5,698 nucleotides of DNA, from contig DFFD01000001.1 in assembly GCA_002369495.1 (NCBI GenBank), positions 1-5,698 on the forward strand, in the 5' to 3' direction. Below are positions 1 to 5,698 of this stretch, one piece after another. The position numbers and the translations under genes were made by a program. Numbering within the stretch: the stretch's first letter is position 1; every line of letters begins with the position of its first letter. The notes beneath the pieces were generated by a model. The model was not told where the DNA came from and did not search any database. It worked only from the letters and a program-made list of their open reading frames with translations. This stretch comes from Lachnospiraceae bacterium UBA3785 (lineage in GTDB: Bacteria; Bacillota; Clostridia; Lachnospirales; Lachnospiraceae).

Positions 1-3
1 GAG

Positions 4-36
4 GGGGACGGTTCTCCGCAGAGGAGAACCGTCCCC
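4..36. repeat. Perfect 14-bp palindrome, REP-like element
   Basis: Bases 4-17 (GGGGACGGTTCTCC) are exactly reverse-complementary to bases 23-36, with a five-base loop GCAGA. The hairpin starts 10 bases past the stop of the broken alpha-galactosidase. No T-run follows the stem on the plus strand, and only three bases remain before the window edge on the minus strand, so a standard intrinsic terminator is not supported. From general knowledge, GC-rich palindromes with a GGGGACGGTTCTC core recur as dispersed repetitive elements in Clostridia and related Firmicutes, where I believe they accompany REP-associated Y1 transposases; no such transposase is in this window. A second palindrome with a related GGGGACAG core lies at 3022-3045. 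Confidence 0.75.
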
Positions 37-46
37 ATCCGTCGAC

Positions 47-711
47 TCACACTCTCTTCAGATACATCTGCAGGCTCGGATAATTCCCCGAAAGCACCGG
101 CAGCACGACCCCGCCGTTCATCAGCGCATCACCTGTGAACACATCTCTTGAGGAACCAAGACGAAGATTATCGCACCCGAAAACCTCTCTTCGAACCAGC
201 CTGTAGGAGGCGTCCGGCTCGAGCCCCTTGAGCCTCACCCTGATCGGGCCCGTGCAGGGCCTCGGAGCCGTCTGCACCAGGCTCACCAGCGTGCTGCCCT
301 TATCCTCCGCGACGAACTGCCATGCGGTGTGGTCATATTTCCTCGAATCCTGCGTCAGGCGATAGTAATCGCCGTGGTGGATCATGTCGTAATACTCGTG
401 GTAGCGCTCGATCTGGGTCCTGACCTCGGCCTTCTCCTCCTCGGTGATCTTATTAAGGTCAAGCTCGTACCCGAACCCGCCCGACATCGCCACGGTGCCG
501 CGGGTCCCGAACGGAGTGGTCCGCCCGGTCTGGTGGTTCGGAACCGCCGACACATGCGCGCCGACCGCCGAAGCCGGGTACCCGTAGGAGGTTCCCTCCT
601 GGATGTAGAGCCGCTCCACCGCGTCCGTGTTGTCGCTGCACCAGATCTGCGGCGAATAGTAGAGCATCGCGGCGTCAAAGCGTCCGCCGTGCCGCCCTTC
701 AAAGCGCGCAG
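47..711 (-). pseudogene. C-terminal remnant of GH36 alpha-galactosidase (AgaN/RafA type)
   Basis: This open frame carries the last ~218 residues of a classical GH36 alpha-galactosidase, an enzyme that hydrolyses terminal alpha-1,6-galactose from melibiose, raffinose and stachyose; the family is normally about 720-740 residues. From the first internal ATG (665-667) the order is MLYYSPQIWCSDNTDAVERL, the stretch GAHVSAVPNHQTGR, the stretch AMSGGFGYELDLNKIT and a C-terminal beta-domain ending in LQMYLKRV. The first Asp of CSDNTD (codon 632-634) matches the family acid/base (D548 in Geobacillus AgaA). The nucleophile motif (KWDMN-like) and most of the barrel are absent. Similarity continues upstream of the ATG as FEGRHGGRFDAAM (codons 703-665), a shortened form of the usual glycine-rich loop FESCSGGGGRFD, and then stops. 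No ribosome binding site fits a start at 667, so this is a broken gene and cannot form an active enzyme. The exact upstream edge is uncertain within roughly 690-712. Confidence 0.85.
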
Positions 712-804
712 CTCGTAGGGGTTCGGCGAAAATCCGATGTCATACGGCTCAAAAAGGTAGTCCATGAGCTCCGCCGTTTTCCTTCCGATTCTTATTCTTT
801 CCAT
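706..804 (-). pseudogene. Short 5' gene fragment, possibly N-terminal part of the same GH36
   Basis: A frame different from that of the C-terminal GH36 remnant reads RIGRKTAELMDYLFEP and then YDIGFSPNPYEL before running into non-homologous sequence near 706. The block around DIGFSPNPYE resembles the N-terminal beta-sandwich of classical GH36 enzymes, where an FSPNP or GFSxNPYE motif precedes the segment containing SLD; this is from memory of the family and is tentative. An ATG at 802-804 overlaps the end of the upstream gene (ACATGGAAAGAATAA), and another ATG lies at 763-765 behind GGCGGAG. Either could be a fortuitous or genuine start. I infer that this fragment and the remnant at 47-711 are the two ends of one gene that lost about 400-450 internal codons, leaving a frameshifted joint. 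It could instead be the beginning of an unrelated gene. Confidence 0.45.
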
Positions 805-2831
805 GTCACGGTGATGACCGTCTTTTCCGCACTCTCCGGGAGAGATACCGTGTGAAGATTGCCCTCGCTCACCGTTCCCGAGGTCACATCGGCCCCTCCC
901 GCGGTCACACGCGCAATTTTTCTCTCCGAGATGAAGGTCACATTTCCGGTGCCCTTGAGGACGACCGTGTCCGTATCGCCCGCCGTAAAGCTCGCCTCCA
1001 CAGCGGTGAAGCCGGCGTATTTGTCGGTGAGCCCCGCGCAACTGCCGTTCTTTCCCTTCGGCAGGAACACGTACCACCTGTAGTCATCCGCCTCAAGGCT
1101 CCCGGTCAGGGCTTCACTTCCCGAAAGCTCTGAGGCCTTCCGCCCCGTAAAGTCGTAAACAAGGTATGTCTCGTTCGAATCAAGCTCCGGCACCTCCGAG
1201 GGCGAGACCGAGAAGTTCTGCGCTTCGCCCGTGAGGTTGTACACGGCGATGCCGCCGGCCACTCCCGCACCGCAGGATCCGTAATTCGTGAGCTTGAGCG
1301 CCCCCTCCTTCATCAGATCCATGAAAATGCAATCCTCCGCCGGCTGTGCCGACCGTGCCATCATGAGGATCCTGCCGTCCGCGTAGGCAAGGGGCCTTAA
1401 GACCTCCGCCTCGGTCGCCCCGATCCGGTCGCTCACGTAGACCGGGCCGCCGCTGATGGCTCTAAGCAGGGCGTGCTTCCTCGCGTGCTTGTGGCTCGTC
1501 CAGAACATATCCCAGTCGCAGCAGTAGATTTCATTGTGGTAAACCGCGTTGTAGGCGTTCTGCAGGAGGTGCTCCGCGAAGCTCTCCTCCTTCGCCGGCA
1601 GGAAATCGTCGCTGTTTCTCGAGACCGCCGAGGAGGGACGCGCGAGGATATTTTCCATCGCCATGCCCATGCAGTTGATCACCGCGCCGCCCATAAGGCT
1701 CGTGCCGCTCTCGAGGGAGAAGCTGATCTTTCTGGCCGCATCCGCGACCGGATGCACATTTTTATAGTAGAAGGGGACTGCGTCCTGCCCGTCCACCTTG
1801 ACAAAATCGATCCCTTCGCGTTTCAGGATCTCGTACCATTCTCTGTAAAATGAAGCCCCCTTCACCGGATCCGGCACAAGCCGTCCCGCCGGGTTTCTCA
1901 TGAGGCTGTCGCCGGCCTGCTTTTCCGCGGTGCTCCCGGGAGCCGTTCCGTCCCAGTAGCCGCCGAGCGCATGCCAGACGCCGAACCAGTCGACGGAGGT
2001 TCCTTTGCGGATATCGTCCGTCATGGCCTTGAATCCGTTCGGGAATTTGATATGATCCGGCTTCATGTCCGCCAGCATCTTCTCCTCGGCTCCGAACCAG
2101 CCGTCGTCGATGAGGATCCAGCGCACCGGAACCTCCTTTTCCCTGATTTCCGCGGCCTTTGCGCGGATCTTCTCCTCCGTGACCTCCGTGTAAAATGCAT
2201 CCCAGCTGCACCAGCCGAGGTACTTGAACATCTCCGGCAGGGTCCGGTTTTTGCGGAGCTTAAGCCCTGTCGTCCCGGAGAGGTGGACAAAGAGGGCGTG
2301 CACGGCCTCCGCCGCCGTCGGGCCGCAGCTCTCGTAAAAGAGGGTTTCGTTTACATCCGCGATGCCGCCGAGGCACGCGGTCATCTTAAAGACCAGCCTG
2401 CCCGGCTCTCCGCCGGCGAGGGTGGCCTTGAAATTTTTTCCCACCATCGGAAGGACACAGATTACGCGGTCTTTCATTTTAAAGAGAGCGATCTGGGTCT
2501 TTTCCGGGATGTCCGCGGTGCTGCCCACGAAGGCCGGCCGCGTCCACCAGGGCTTAAAGAGATAGTAGGCCGTGATCTTCTCCGGTGTCTCCGCGAGGGG
2601 GACGGACACGGTGACCGGGTCGTCCGTCTCGAGGAAGGGCACGTCCGTGAGGGTCTCCTGCTTTACGGAAAGGCTCATGGCTGCCTTAAGGATTCCGCCT
2701 TCCTCGTGTGTTTTTATTTCAAATGTGACGCCGTCAGATTGAGACGGGCCTCCGTTTACCGGGACAAACGCCTTCGTGCGGGTATTTCTCTGCCGGACCG
2801 CTTCGATATTCCAGGAGGTAAGTGCAATCAT
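792..2831 (-). CDS. GH36 alpha-galactosidase of raffinose-synthase/Sip1 type
   Basis: This intact 679-residue protein belongs to the raffinose-synthase-like (Sip1) branch of GH36, retaining enzymes that cleave or transfer alpha-galactosyl groups. An N-terminal beta-domain spans about residues 1-195. The barrel begins near LGWCSWDAFYTE (205-216), then RWILIDDGW (237-245). The nucleophile is D347 in IDFVKVDGQ, and the acid/base is in the Asp pair D408-D409 of SRNSDDF, as in the archaeal enzyme GalS. A CDWDMFWTSH segment (438-447) and SGGPVYVSDRIG (460-471) are also typical. A C-terminal beta-domain follows, with a further beta-rich tail from about residue 605. There is no signal peptide, so it is probably cytoplasmic. 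The ATG at 2831 is supported by AAAGGA six bases upstream, and that site overlaps the stop of the decayed gene before it, implying former co-translation. Whether it hydrolyses raffinose-type sugars, galactinol or another alpha-galactoside cannot be read from the sequence. Confidence 0.88.
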   Translation of the reverse strand: MIALTSWNIEAVRQRNTRTKAFVPVNGGPSQSDGVTFEIKTHEEGGILKAAMSLSVKQETLTDVPFLETDDPVTVSVPLAETPEKITAYYLFKPWWTRPAFVGSTADIPEKTQIALFKMKDRVICVLPMVGKNFKATLAGGEPGRLVFKMTACLGGIADVNETLFYESCGPTAAEAVHALFVHLSGTTGLKLRKNRTLPEMFKYLGWCSWDAFYTEVTEEKIRAKAAEIREKEVPVRWILIDDGWFGAEEKMLADMKPDHIKFPNGFKAMTDDIRKGTSVDWFGVWHALGGYWDGTAPGSTAEKQAGDSLMRNPAGRLVPDPVKGASFYREWYEILKREGIDFVKVDGQDAVPFYYKNVHPVADAARKISFSLESGTSLMGGAVINCMGMAMENILARPSSAVSRNSDDFLPAKEESFAEHLLQNAYNAVYHNEIYCCDWDMFWTSHKHARKHALLRAISGGPVYVSDRIGATEAEVLRPLAYADGRILMMARSAQPAEDCIFMDLMKEGALKLTNYGSCGAGVAGGIAVYNLTGEAQNFSVSPSEVPELDSNETYLVYDFTGRKASELSGSEALTGSLEADDYRWYVFLPKGKNGSCAGLTDKYAGFTAVEASFTAGDTDTVVLKGTGNVTFISERKIARVTAGGADVTSGTVSEGNLHTVSLPESAEKTVITVTWKE

Positions 2832-2837
2832 TGTTTA

Positions 2838-2843
2838 TCCTTT
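2838..2843 (-). promoter_or_regulatory. Ribosome binding site of the intact GH36 gene
   Basis: Minus-strand AAAGGA lies six bases before the ATG at 2829-2831 and fixes that start. Its first A is the last base of the TGA stop (2843-2845) of the preceding membrane-protein remnant, an overlap typical of translationally coupled operon genes. Confidence 0.85.
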
Positions 2844-3177
2844 CAGGCTTCCAGCGCCTTATGAAGGGTAAGAACCCGGTCGATCGGTTTCATGAGAAGT
2901 TTTGTGACGGTCATGCCGAGGACGGCGCATCCGAAGAAGCAGAAAATGAATGCGTACAGCGGCTCGTTTACCGTATCAAGTCTGATTAAAATGAGCGGGA
3001 TCGCGTAGACGGCCATCGAGCCTGCTGTCCCAAGGGGGACAGCAGTATCGTCTCAAAGGCCATTTTGATTATATCCTTTATGCCGCCTTCCGTGCAGGCA
3101 AGCACGGGAAAAACCTACACAAAGACTGCAAAAACAGTGAACATGACTGCCGCGATGATCGAGGAAGTGTACTTCAT
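2843..3177 (-). pseudogene. Decayed small membrane protein gene, family not recognised
   Basis: Two frames read as parts of one hydrophobic protein. The upstream part, from an ATG at 3175-3177, reads MKYTSSIIAAVMFTVFAVFV, hits an amber codon TAG (3115-3117), and continues as VFPVLACTEGGIKDIIKMAF then ETI. The downstream part, in another frame, reads GSMAVYAIPLILIRLDTV and then a second hydrophobic stretch around NEPLYAFIFCFFGCAVLGM, ending KPIDRVLTLHKALEA with stop TGA at 2843-2845. The change of frame falls on the 24-bp palindrome at 3022-3045; leaving out 23 bases there would join ETI to GSMAVY. If the lower part alone is expressed from the ATG at 3014-3016 it would be a 57-residue protein with two membrane segments. 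I do not recognise the family. Its operon position before the GH36 gene hints at a membrane function in the same unit, which is inference. The upstream part overlaps, in antisense, the region next to the AraC remnant, so its true left limit is unsure. Confidence 0.5.
3022..3045. repeat. Perfect 10-bp palindrome, REP-like, within gene remains
   Basis: Bases 3022-3031 (CTGCTGTCCC) pair exactly with 3036-3045 (GGGACAGCAG) around an AAGG loop. The GGGGACAG core resembles the GGGGACGG core of the palindrome at 4-36, but the outer arms differ. There is no T-run on either side, so it is not an obvious terminator. It sits exactly where the reading frame of the small membrane-protein remnant changes, consistent with an insertion or with a rearrangement joint formed at such an element. 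Confidence 0.7.
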
Positions 3178-3184
3178 GGGGCCC

Positions 3185-3304
3185 TGCCAGGATGCCCTTG
3201 TATTCTCCAAGGCTTTCAAGAAGCGTTTTGATCTGAGTCCCAGGAATTACCGTCTCTCCCGCCAGGAGCTGGAGCTGCGGGACGAAAGGCCTCAGTTCCC
3301 GTAA
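3185..3304 (+). pseudogene. C-terminal remnant of an AraC-family transcription regulator
   Basis: The plus-strand frame ending at TAA 3302-3304 reads QDALVFSKAFKKRF and then DLSPRNYRLSRQELELRD. This is the end of the second helix-turn-helix of AraC/XylS regulators, whose consensus runs FsrvFKKxFGxSPxxYR. Everything before it, including the first helix-turn-helix and the sugar-sensing domain, is missing; a normal member has about 280-300 residues. The frame stays open leftwards to an ATG at 3065, and MIEEVYFMG just before the conserved block could be a worn version of the usual IxEIAxxxGF segment. However, the two residues between MG and QDA do not fit and no ribosome binding site is seen, so I place the edge near 3185. 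It faces the symporter gene across a shared terminator. It presumably once regulated the neighbouring sugar genes, which is inferred from position only. Confidence 0.75.
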
Positions 3305-3320
3305 AAAGAACCCGAAATAA

Positions 3321-3357
3321 AAAGCCCCGGCTCCCTCTTAAAGGGTGCCGGGTCTTT
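3321..3357. terminator. Bidirectional intrinsic terminator
   Basis: CCCGGC (3326-3331) pairs with GCCGGG (3347-3352) and CCCT (3333-3336) with AGGG (3342-3345), with one T/T mismatch and a CTTAA loop. Read on the minus strand, the stem is followed by CTTTTTATTT, a convincing U-tract for ending the symporter message, whose stop at 3374 is about 20 bases away. Read on the plus strand it is followed by TCTTT and would also end the AraC transcript. It separates the GH43-symporter unit from the GH36 unit. Confidence 0.88.
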
Positions 3358-3373
3358 CTATGAACTTACTCTC

Positions 3374-5185
3374 TTATCCCCTGATCTCGCCTCTGCCCGC
3401 CGCACGCCTGAGCTCATTGAACTCGCGCAGCAGCTTCGCCTCGGCCTCCTGCTCGTCCTTCCGCTTCTCCGGAGAGAGCGCCTTCACGCGTGCCGCCTCT
3501 TTCGCAGCCGCATCGGCCTGCTTCTTCAGCTCTTCCTTGTAGGCCTCCTCGCCTTCCTCGCGGCGGATCTTCTCCTCCGCGGAGATGTACTCGCGGCCTG
3601 CCGCCTTCGCAGCCGCCTTCTGGTCCGCTACAATCGCGATATGGTCGATCTTGCTGAACTTCTCGACACCCATGAAGAGGAAGATTGCAAAGATGCCGGC
3701 GTAGCACAGCGTCTCGCCGCCGATGAAGACCCACGGCATGGCCGCGCGGAGGGCTTCATTTGTCTGCAGTGTGGACACATCGTAGTTCACGGCGCTTAAG
3801 ACTCCGTTTAAAACGCCCGTGGTAAGGCCGGTCATGCCCGCCATGATCGCACCGTAGATCGTCATGGAGAGACCGTCCGTTCTGATGCCGTGAACCGCCT
3901 CCTGGTGGTCAAAGATATCCGCCAGAAGAGCCAGCGACAGGTACATCGCAGGTGTCGAGCCGAGGGCTTTGATGACAAATGAAACCACGACAACCATGAA
4001 ATTGTGCGGGTTCACCATGCCGATTGCGCCGCCGACCACCGCCATGATCGCACCCGTGAGGATGGCTTTGCTCTTGCTGCCCAGCGCATTGGCCAGCGGA
4101 AGCGCAATCACCATGCCGACCGCCGTCGGGATCGCGCCGATGATTGCAAGCGTTCCCTGCAGCTGCCCGCCGTAAGCGACCGTGTAGTTGCCCATGGAGT
4201 CCGCGAACATGGCCGTGCAGAAATAGTTCTGTGAGATATTTTTGATCATGCCGCCGAACTGGTACAGGAAGAAGAAGACCATCATGATGACCCAGAATTT
4301 GTCGCCGAGGCAGATTTTCGCCTGCTCGCCGATCGGCGGGGCGGCTTTTGTCTCCGAAGCTTTTCCGATCGACTCCTCGGTGACGCGCTCGCGGGTGAAG
4401 AAGTACTCGATGAGGACGCCCACGAAGGTGATGATGATGAGCGCGATGACAAAGATCTTCCAGTGGCTGTAGGACGCCTGCGCATCGTAGATCGCCGCTC
4501 CGGTCTCATCCACGTAATACTGGATGGCGCCCGCGTCATTGGTAACCGGTGTTCCCTTGCCGCTCATGTCATAGACGAAGAGCAGCTTCAGGAAAAACGG
4601 CAGGATCATGCTGGAAAGACCCATGGCCGCCAGCATGGTCGCGTTGGAGATCGTTGCGAGAAGTCCCCTGTCCTTGCTGTTGCGGGTGGACAGGCTGACC
4701 AGCGCCGAGTGCGGCGTGTAGTACATCGGATAGGCAAATGCAAACCAGAGATTGTAGCCGATCGCGATGCAGACAAGCGCCCCCGTGTGCCACTCCGTGC
4801 CGGTGGAGCTGTACGGTGAAAATACAAACAGGAACAGCAGTGCAATAAGGCTGATCGGCACGCTGACTAAGAGCAGCGGACGAGCCTTCCCGTTTTTCGA
4901 CTTGATGCTGTCCATAAGCCGGCCGACCAGGATGTTGCCGATGACCACGAAGATCACGGAGATGACCGGCAGCCAGGTGAAAAATGCGCTCGCCCACGAA
5001 TTGATGTGCAGCACATCGGACATGTACTTATTAAAATAGTTGGAGAGCACCGAGTTCGCGAGGAGCGCGAGCGTCGGGCCTGCCAGGTAGCCGATCACAC
5101 CCTCGGGGATCAACGTGACGTTGTTCTTCTTAATGAGGCTGGGCGGCAGCATATCGTAGATGCTGCCTTTTGAATTTTCTTTCAT
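3374..5185 (-). CDS. GPH-family (MFS) sugar:cation symporter
   Basis: This 603-residue inner-membrane protein fits the glycoside-pentoside-hexuronide:cation symporter family (relatives of MelB, XynB/XylP and the LacS carrier domain), which take up sugars with Na+ or H+. Twelve hydrophobic segments can be placed at about 30-51, 64-88, 103-124, 135-155, 175-205, 242-264, 297-318, 342-368, 373-391, 396-424, 439-465 and 483-507. Family marks are GRLMDSIKSKNGKARPLL (88-105, the loop 2-3 motif) and the loop 10-11 sequence HGIRTDGLSMTIYG (432-445). A polar ~36-residue outside loop (206-241) separates segments 5 and 6. A charged Ala/Lys/Glu-rich tail of ~95 residues follows the last segment and looks like a coiled coil; it is not the IIA-like domain of LacS. 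The ATG at 5185 has AAAGGA nine bases upstream. The gene follows the GH43 gene by 18 bases, so a xylo- or arabino-oligosaccharide substrate is plausible but unproven. Confidence 0.88.
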   Translation of the reverse strand: MKENSKGSIYDMLPPSLIKKNNVTLIPEGVIGYLAGPTLALLANSVLSNYFNKYMSDVLHINSWASAFFTWLPVISVIFVVIGNILVGRLMDSIKSKNGKARPLLLVSVPISLIALLFLFVFSPYSSTGTEWHTGALVCIAIGYNLWFAFAYPMYYTPHSALVSLSTRNSKDRGLLATISNATMLAAMGLSSMILPFFLKLLFVYDMSGKGTPVTNDAGAIQYYVDETGAAIYDAQASYSHWKIFVIALIIITFVGVLIEYFFTRERVTEESIGKASETKAAPPIGEQAKICLGDKFWVIMMVFFFLYQFGGMIKNISQNYFCTAMFADSMGNYTVAYGGQLQGTLAIIGAIPTAVGMVIALPLANALGSKSKAILTGAIMAVVGGAIGMVNPHNFMVVVVSFVIKALGSTPAMYLSLALLADIFDHQEAVHGIRTDGLSMTIYGAIMAGMTGLTTGVLNGVLSAVNYDVSTLQTNEALRAAMPWVFIGGETLCYAGIFAIFLFMGVEKFSKIDHIAIVADQKAAAKAAGREYISAEEKIRREEGEEAYKEELKKQADAAAKEAARVKALSPEKRKDEQEAEAKLLREFNELRRAAGRGEIRG

Positions 5186-5194
5186 TTTACGGAT

Positions 5195-5200
5195 TCCTTT
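5195..5200 (-). promoter_or_regulatory. Ribosome binding site of the symporter gene
   Basis: Minus-strand AAAGGA lies nine bases before the ATG at 5183-5185 and three bases after the stop of the GH43 gene (5204-5206). No room is left for a promoter between them, so the two genes are read as one message. Confidence 0.8.
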
Positions 5201-5203
5201 TTA

Positions 5204-5698
5204 TTATGCGAGATCAAACGATACGAAGTCGAAGGTTCCCTTACCCTCAAGGCTGAAGAAGAGCGCTTCTTTCTCCCCGAGGCCTTCCGGCAGCGTGCCG
5301 GTAAAGCTCTGCCCCGTCTTGCAGGTGTTAACCGGAATCCGGCAGATTATTTCGCCCTTCTCCTCCTTCCGGACCGTGACCGTCGCGCCGTCGCCGTAGC
5401 CCTGAAGGTTCACTGTGAGCGACCGTGTCTCCCGAAGGTCAAAGTACTTGAAGGCGACCGTGCAGTCCGTGCAGAAGTTCGAGATGTACTGGTCCGGTCC
5501 GCACTCGCGGTCCTTGCCCTTCTGGGTGATGAACGGACAGGATCTCCTCGGGTATTTCAGCATGCTAAGGAAACGGGTGCCGTTCTTCCCGTAGACGTTG
5601 CAGGCGCAGTAGGCCGGATAGTGTCCCTTGCCCGGGAGCGGTCCGCGGTTTAAGCCACAGGAGGTCATCTCCGCCTGGTAGAATTTGCCGTCCTCAAA
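5204..5698 (-). CDS. GH43-type glycosidase, C-terminal part (5' end off window)
   Basis: The frame is open to the right edge and gives 164 residues, beginning FEDGKFYQAEMTSCGLNRGP and ending FDFVSFDLA; the start lies outside the window. The block EMTSCGLN...GPLPGKGHYPAY followed by CPFITQKGKDRE, PDQYISN and TVAFKYFDL resembles the end of the five-bladed propeller and the linker in GH43 beta-xylosidase/alpha-L-arabinofuranosidase proteins that carry a C-terminal CBM6-like beta-sandwich. The last ~85 residues (from about FKYFDL) would be that sandwich. The catalytic acids of GH43 lie upstream and cannot be checked, so activity on xylosides or arabinosides is inferred from family resemblance. 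It is probably co-transcribed with the symporter 18 bases downstream, suggesting that it trims the transported oligosaccharide in the cytoplasm. An internal ATG at 5668 is not needed as a start because homology continues upstream of it. Confidence 0.7.
   Translation of the reverse strand, partial: FEDGKFYQAEMTSCGLNRGPLPGKGHYPAYCACNVYGKNGTRFLSMLKYPRRSCPFITQKGKDRECGPDQYISNFCTDCTVAFKYFDLRETRSLTVNLQGYGDGATVTVRKEEKGEIICRIPVNTCKTGQSFTGTLPEGLGEKEALFFSLEGKGTFDFVSFDLA

Noticed and set aside
4..36. Palindrome as an intrinsic terminator of the GH36 remnant
   Set aside because: No T-run follows the stem on the plus strand, and the minus-strand continuation within the window is only CTC, so a terminator role is not supported here.
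329..718. 129-codon plus-strand frame opposite the alpha-galactosidase remnant
   Set aside because: It is antisense to clear GH36 homology and its translation has no family features.
1473..1853. 126-codon plus-strand frame
   Set aside because: It is antisense to the catalytic barrel of the GH36 enzyme, including the strands with the catalytic Asp residues, and is a shadow.
1971..2864. 297-codon open frame on the plus strand
   Set aside because: It lies antisense to the intact GH36 gene, has Arg/Leu-rich low-complexity composition, no recognisable motif and no ribosome binding site. Long shadow frames are expected in GC-rich DNA.
3115..3117. In-frame TAG as a possible recoded (pyrrolysine) codon
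   Set aside because: The same remnant also has a frame change, and no other gene here needs TAG read-through. Simple decay explains it better.
5204..5668. Separate 154-residue gene starting at the ATG at 5668
   Set aside because: Conserved GH43-type sequence continues in frame upstream of that ATG to the window edge, so it is the 3' part of a larger gene.
1..5698. CRISPR array, tRNA or rRNA gene, transposase, toxin-antitoxin or defence system
   Set aside because: I saw no regularly spaced repeats, no tRNA cloverleaf and no relevant protein motifs on either strand. The content is carbohydrate metabolism and gene remnants.

Overview
The window looks like a carbohydrate-use locus from a fairly GC-rich Clostridia-type Firmicute, probably Lachnospiraceae or a relative from gut or rumen. 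That is an inference. It rests on AAAGGA-type ribosome binding sites, on GH43, GH36 and GPH-symporter sequences of the kind common in that group, and on GC-rich palindromes of a kind I associate with Firmicute genomes. No rRNA, tRNA, CRISPR array or transposase gene is visible.

Layout from high to low coordinates, the direction in which most genes are read. The minus-strand unit 5698-3374 begins with the C-terminal 164 codons of a GH43-type glycosidase that runs off the right edge. An intact 603-residue GPH/MFS sugar symporter follows 18 bases later. A good hairpin terminator lies at 3326-3352 just past its stop. Facing it on the plus strand is the C-terminal end of an AraC-family regulator (about 3185-3304), which has lost most of its gene. 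Between about 3177 and 2843 are minus-strand remains of an unidentified small membrane protein, interrupted by an amber codon, a frame change and a perfect 10-bp palindrome. Its stop codon overlaps the ribosome binding site of the only other intact gene, a 679-residue GH36 enzyme of the raffinose-synthase/Sip1 type (2831-792). After that gene come the wrecked ends of a second GH36 alpha-galactosidase of the AgaN/RafA type. Its C-terminal ~218 codons, including the acid/base Asp, survive, but the nucleophile region is gone. A perfect 14-bp palindrome (4-36) closes the left edge.

The intact parts suggest import of an oligosaccharide by the symporter, trimming by the GH43 enzyme of arabinose- or xylose-type side groups, and removal of alpha-galactosyl units by the GH36 enzyme. 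The most notable feature is decay: three broken genes lie close to GGGGAC-type palindromes around one intact glycosidase, which suggests deletion and rearrangement (or a faulty assembly) in a glycan-utilization island. I see no convincing evidence for a new biological system.
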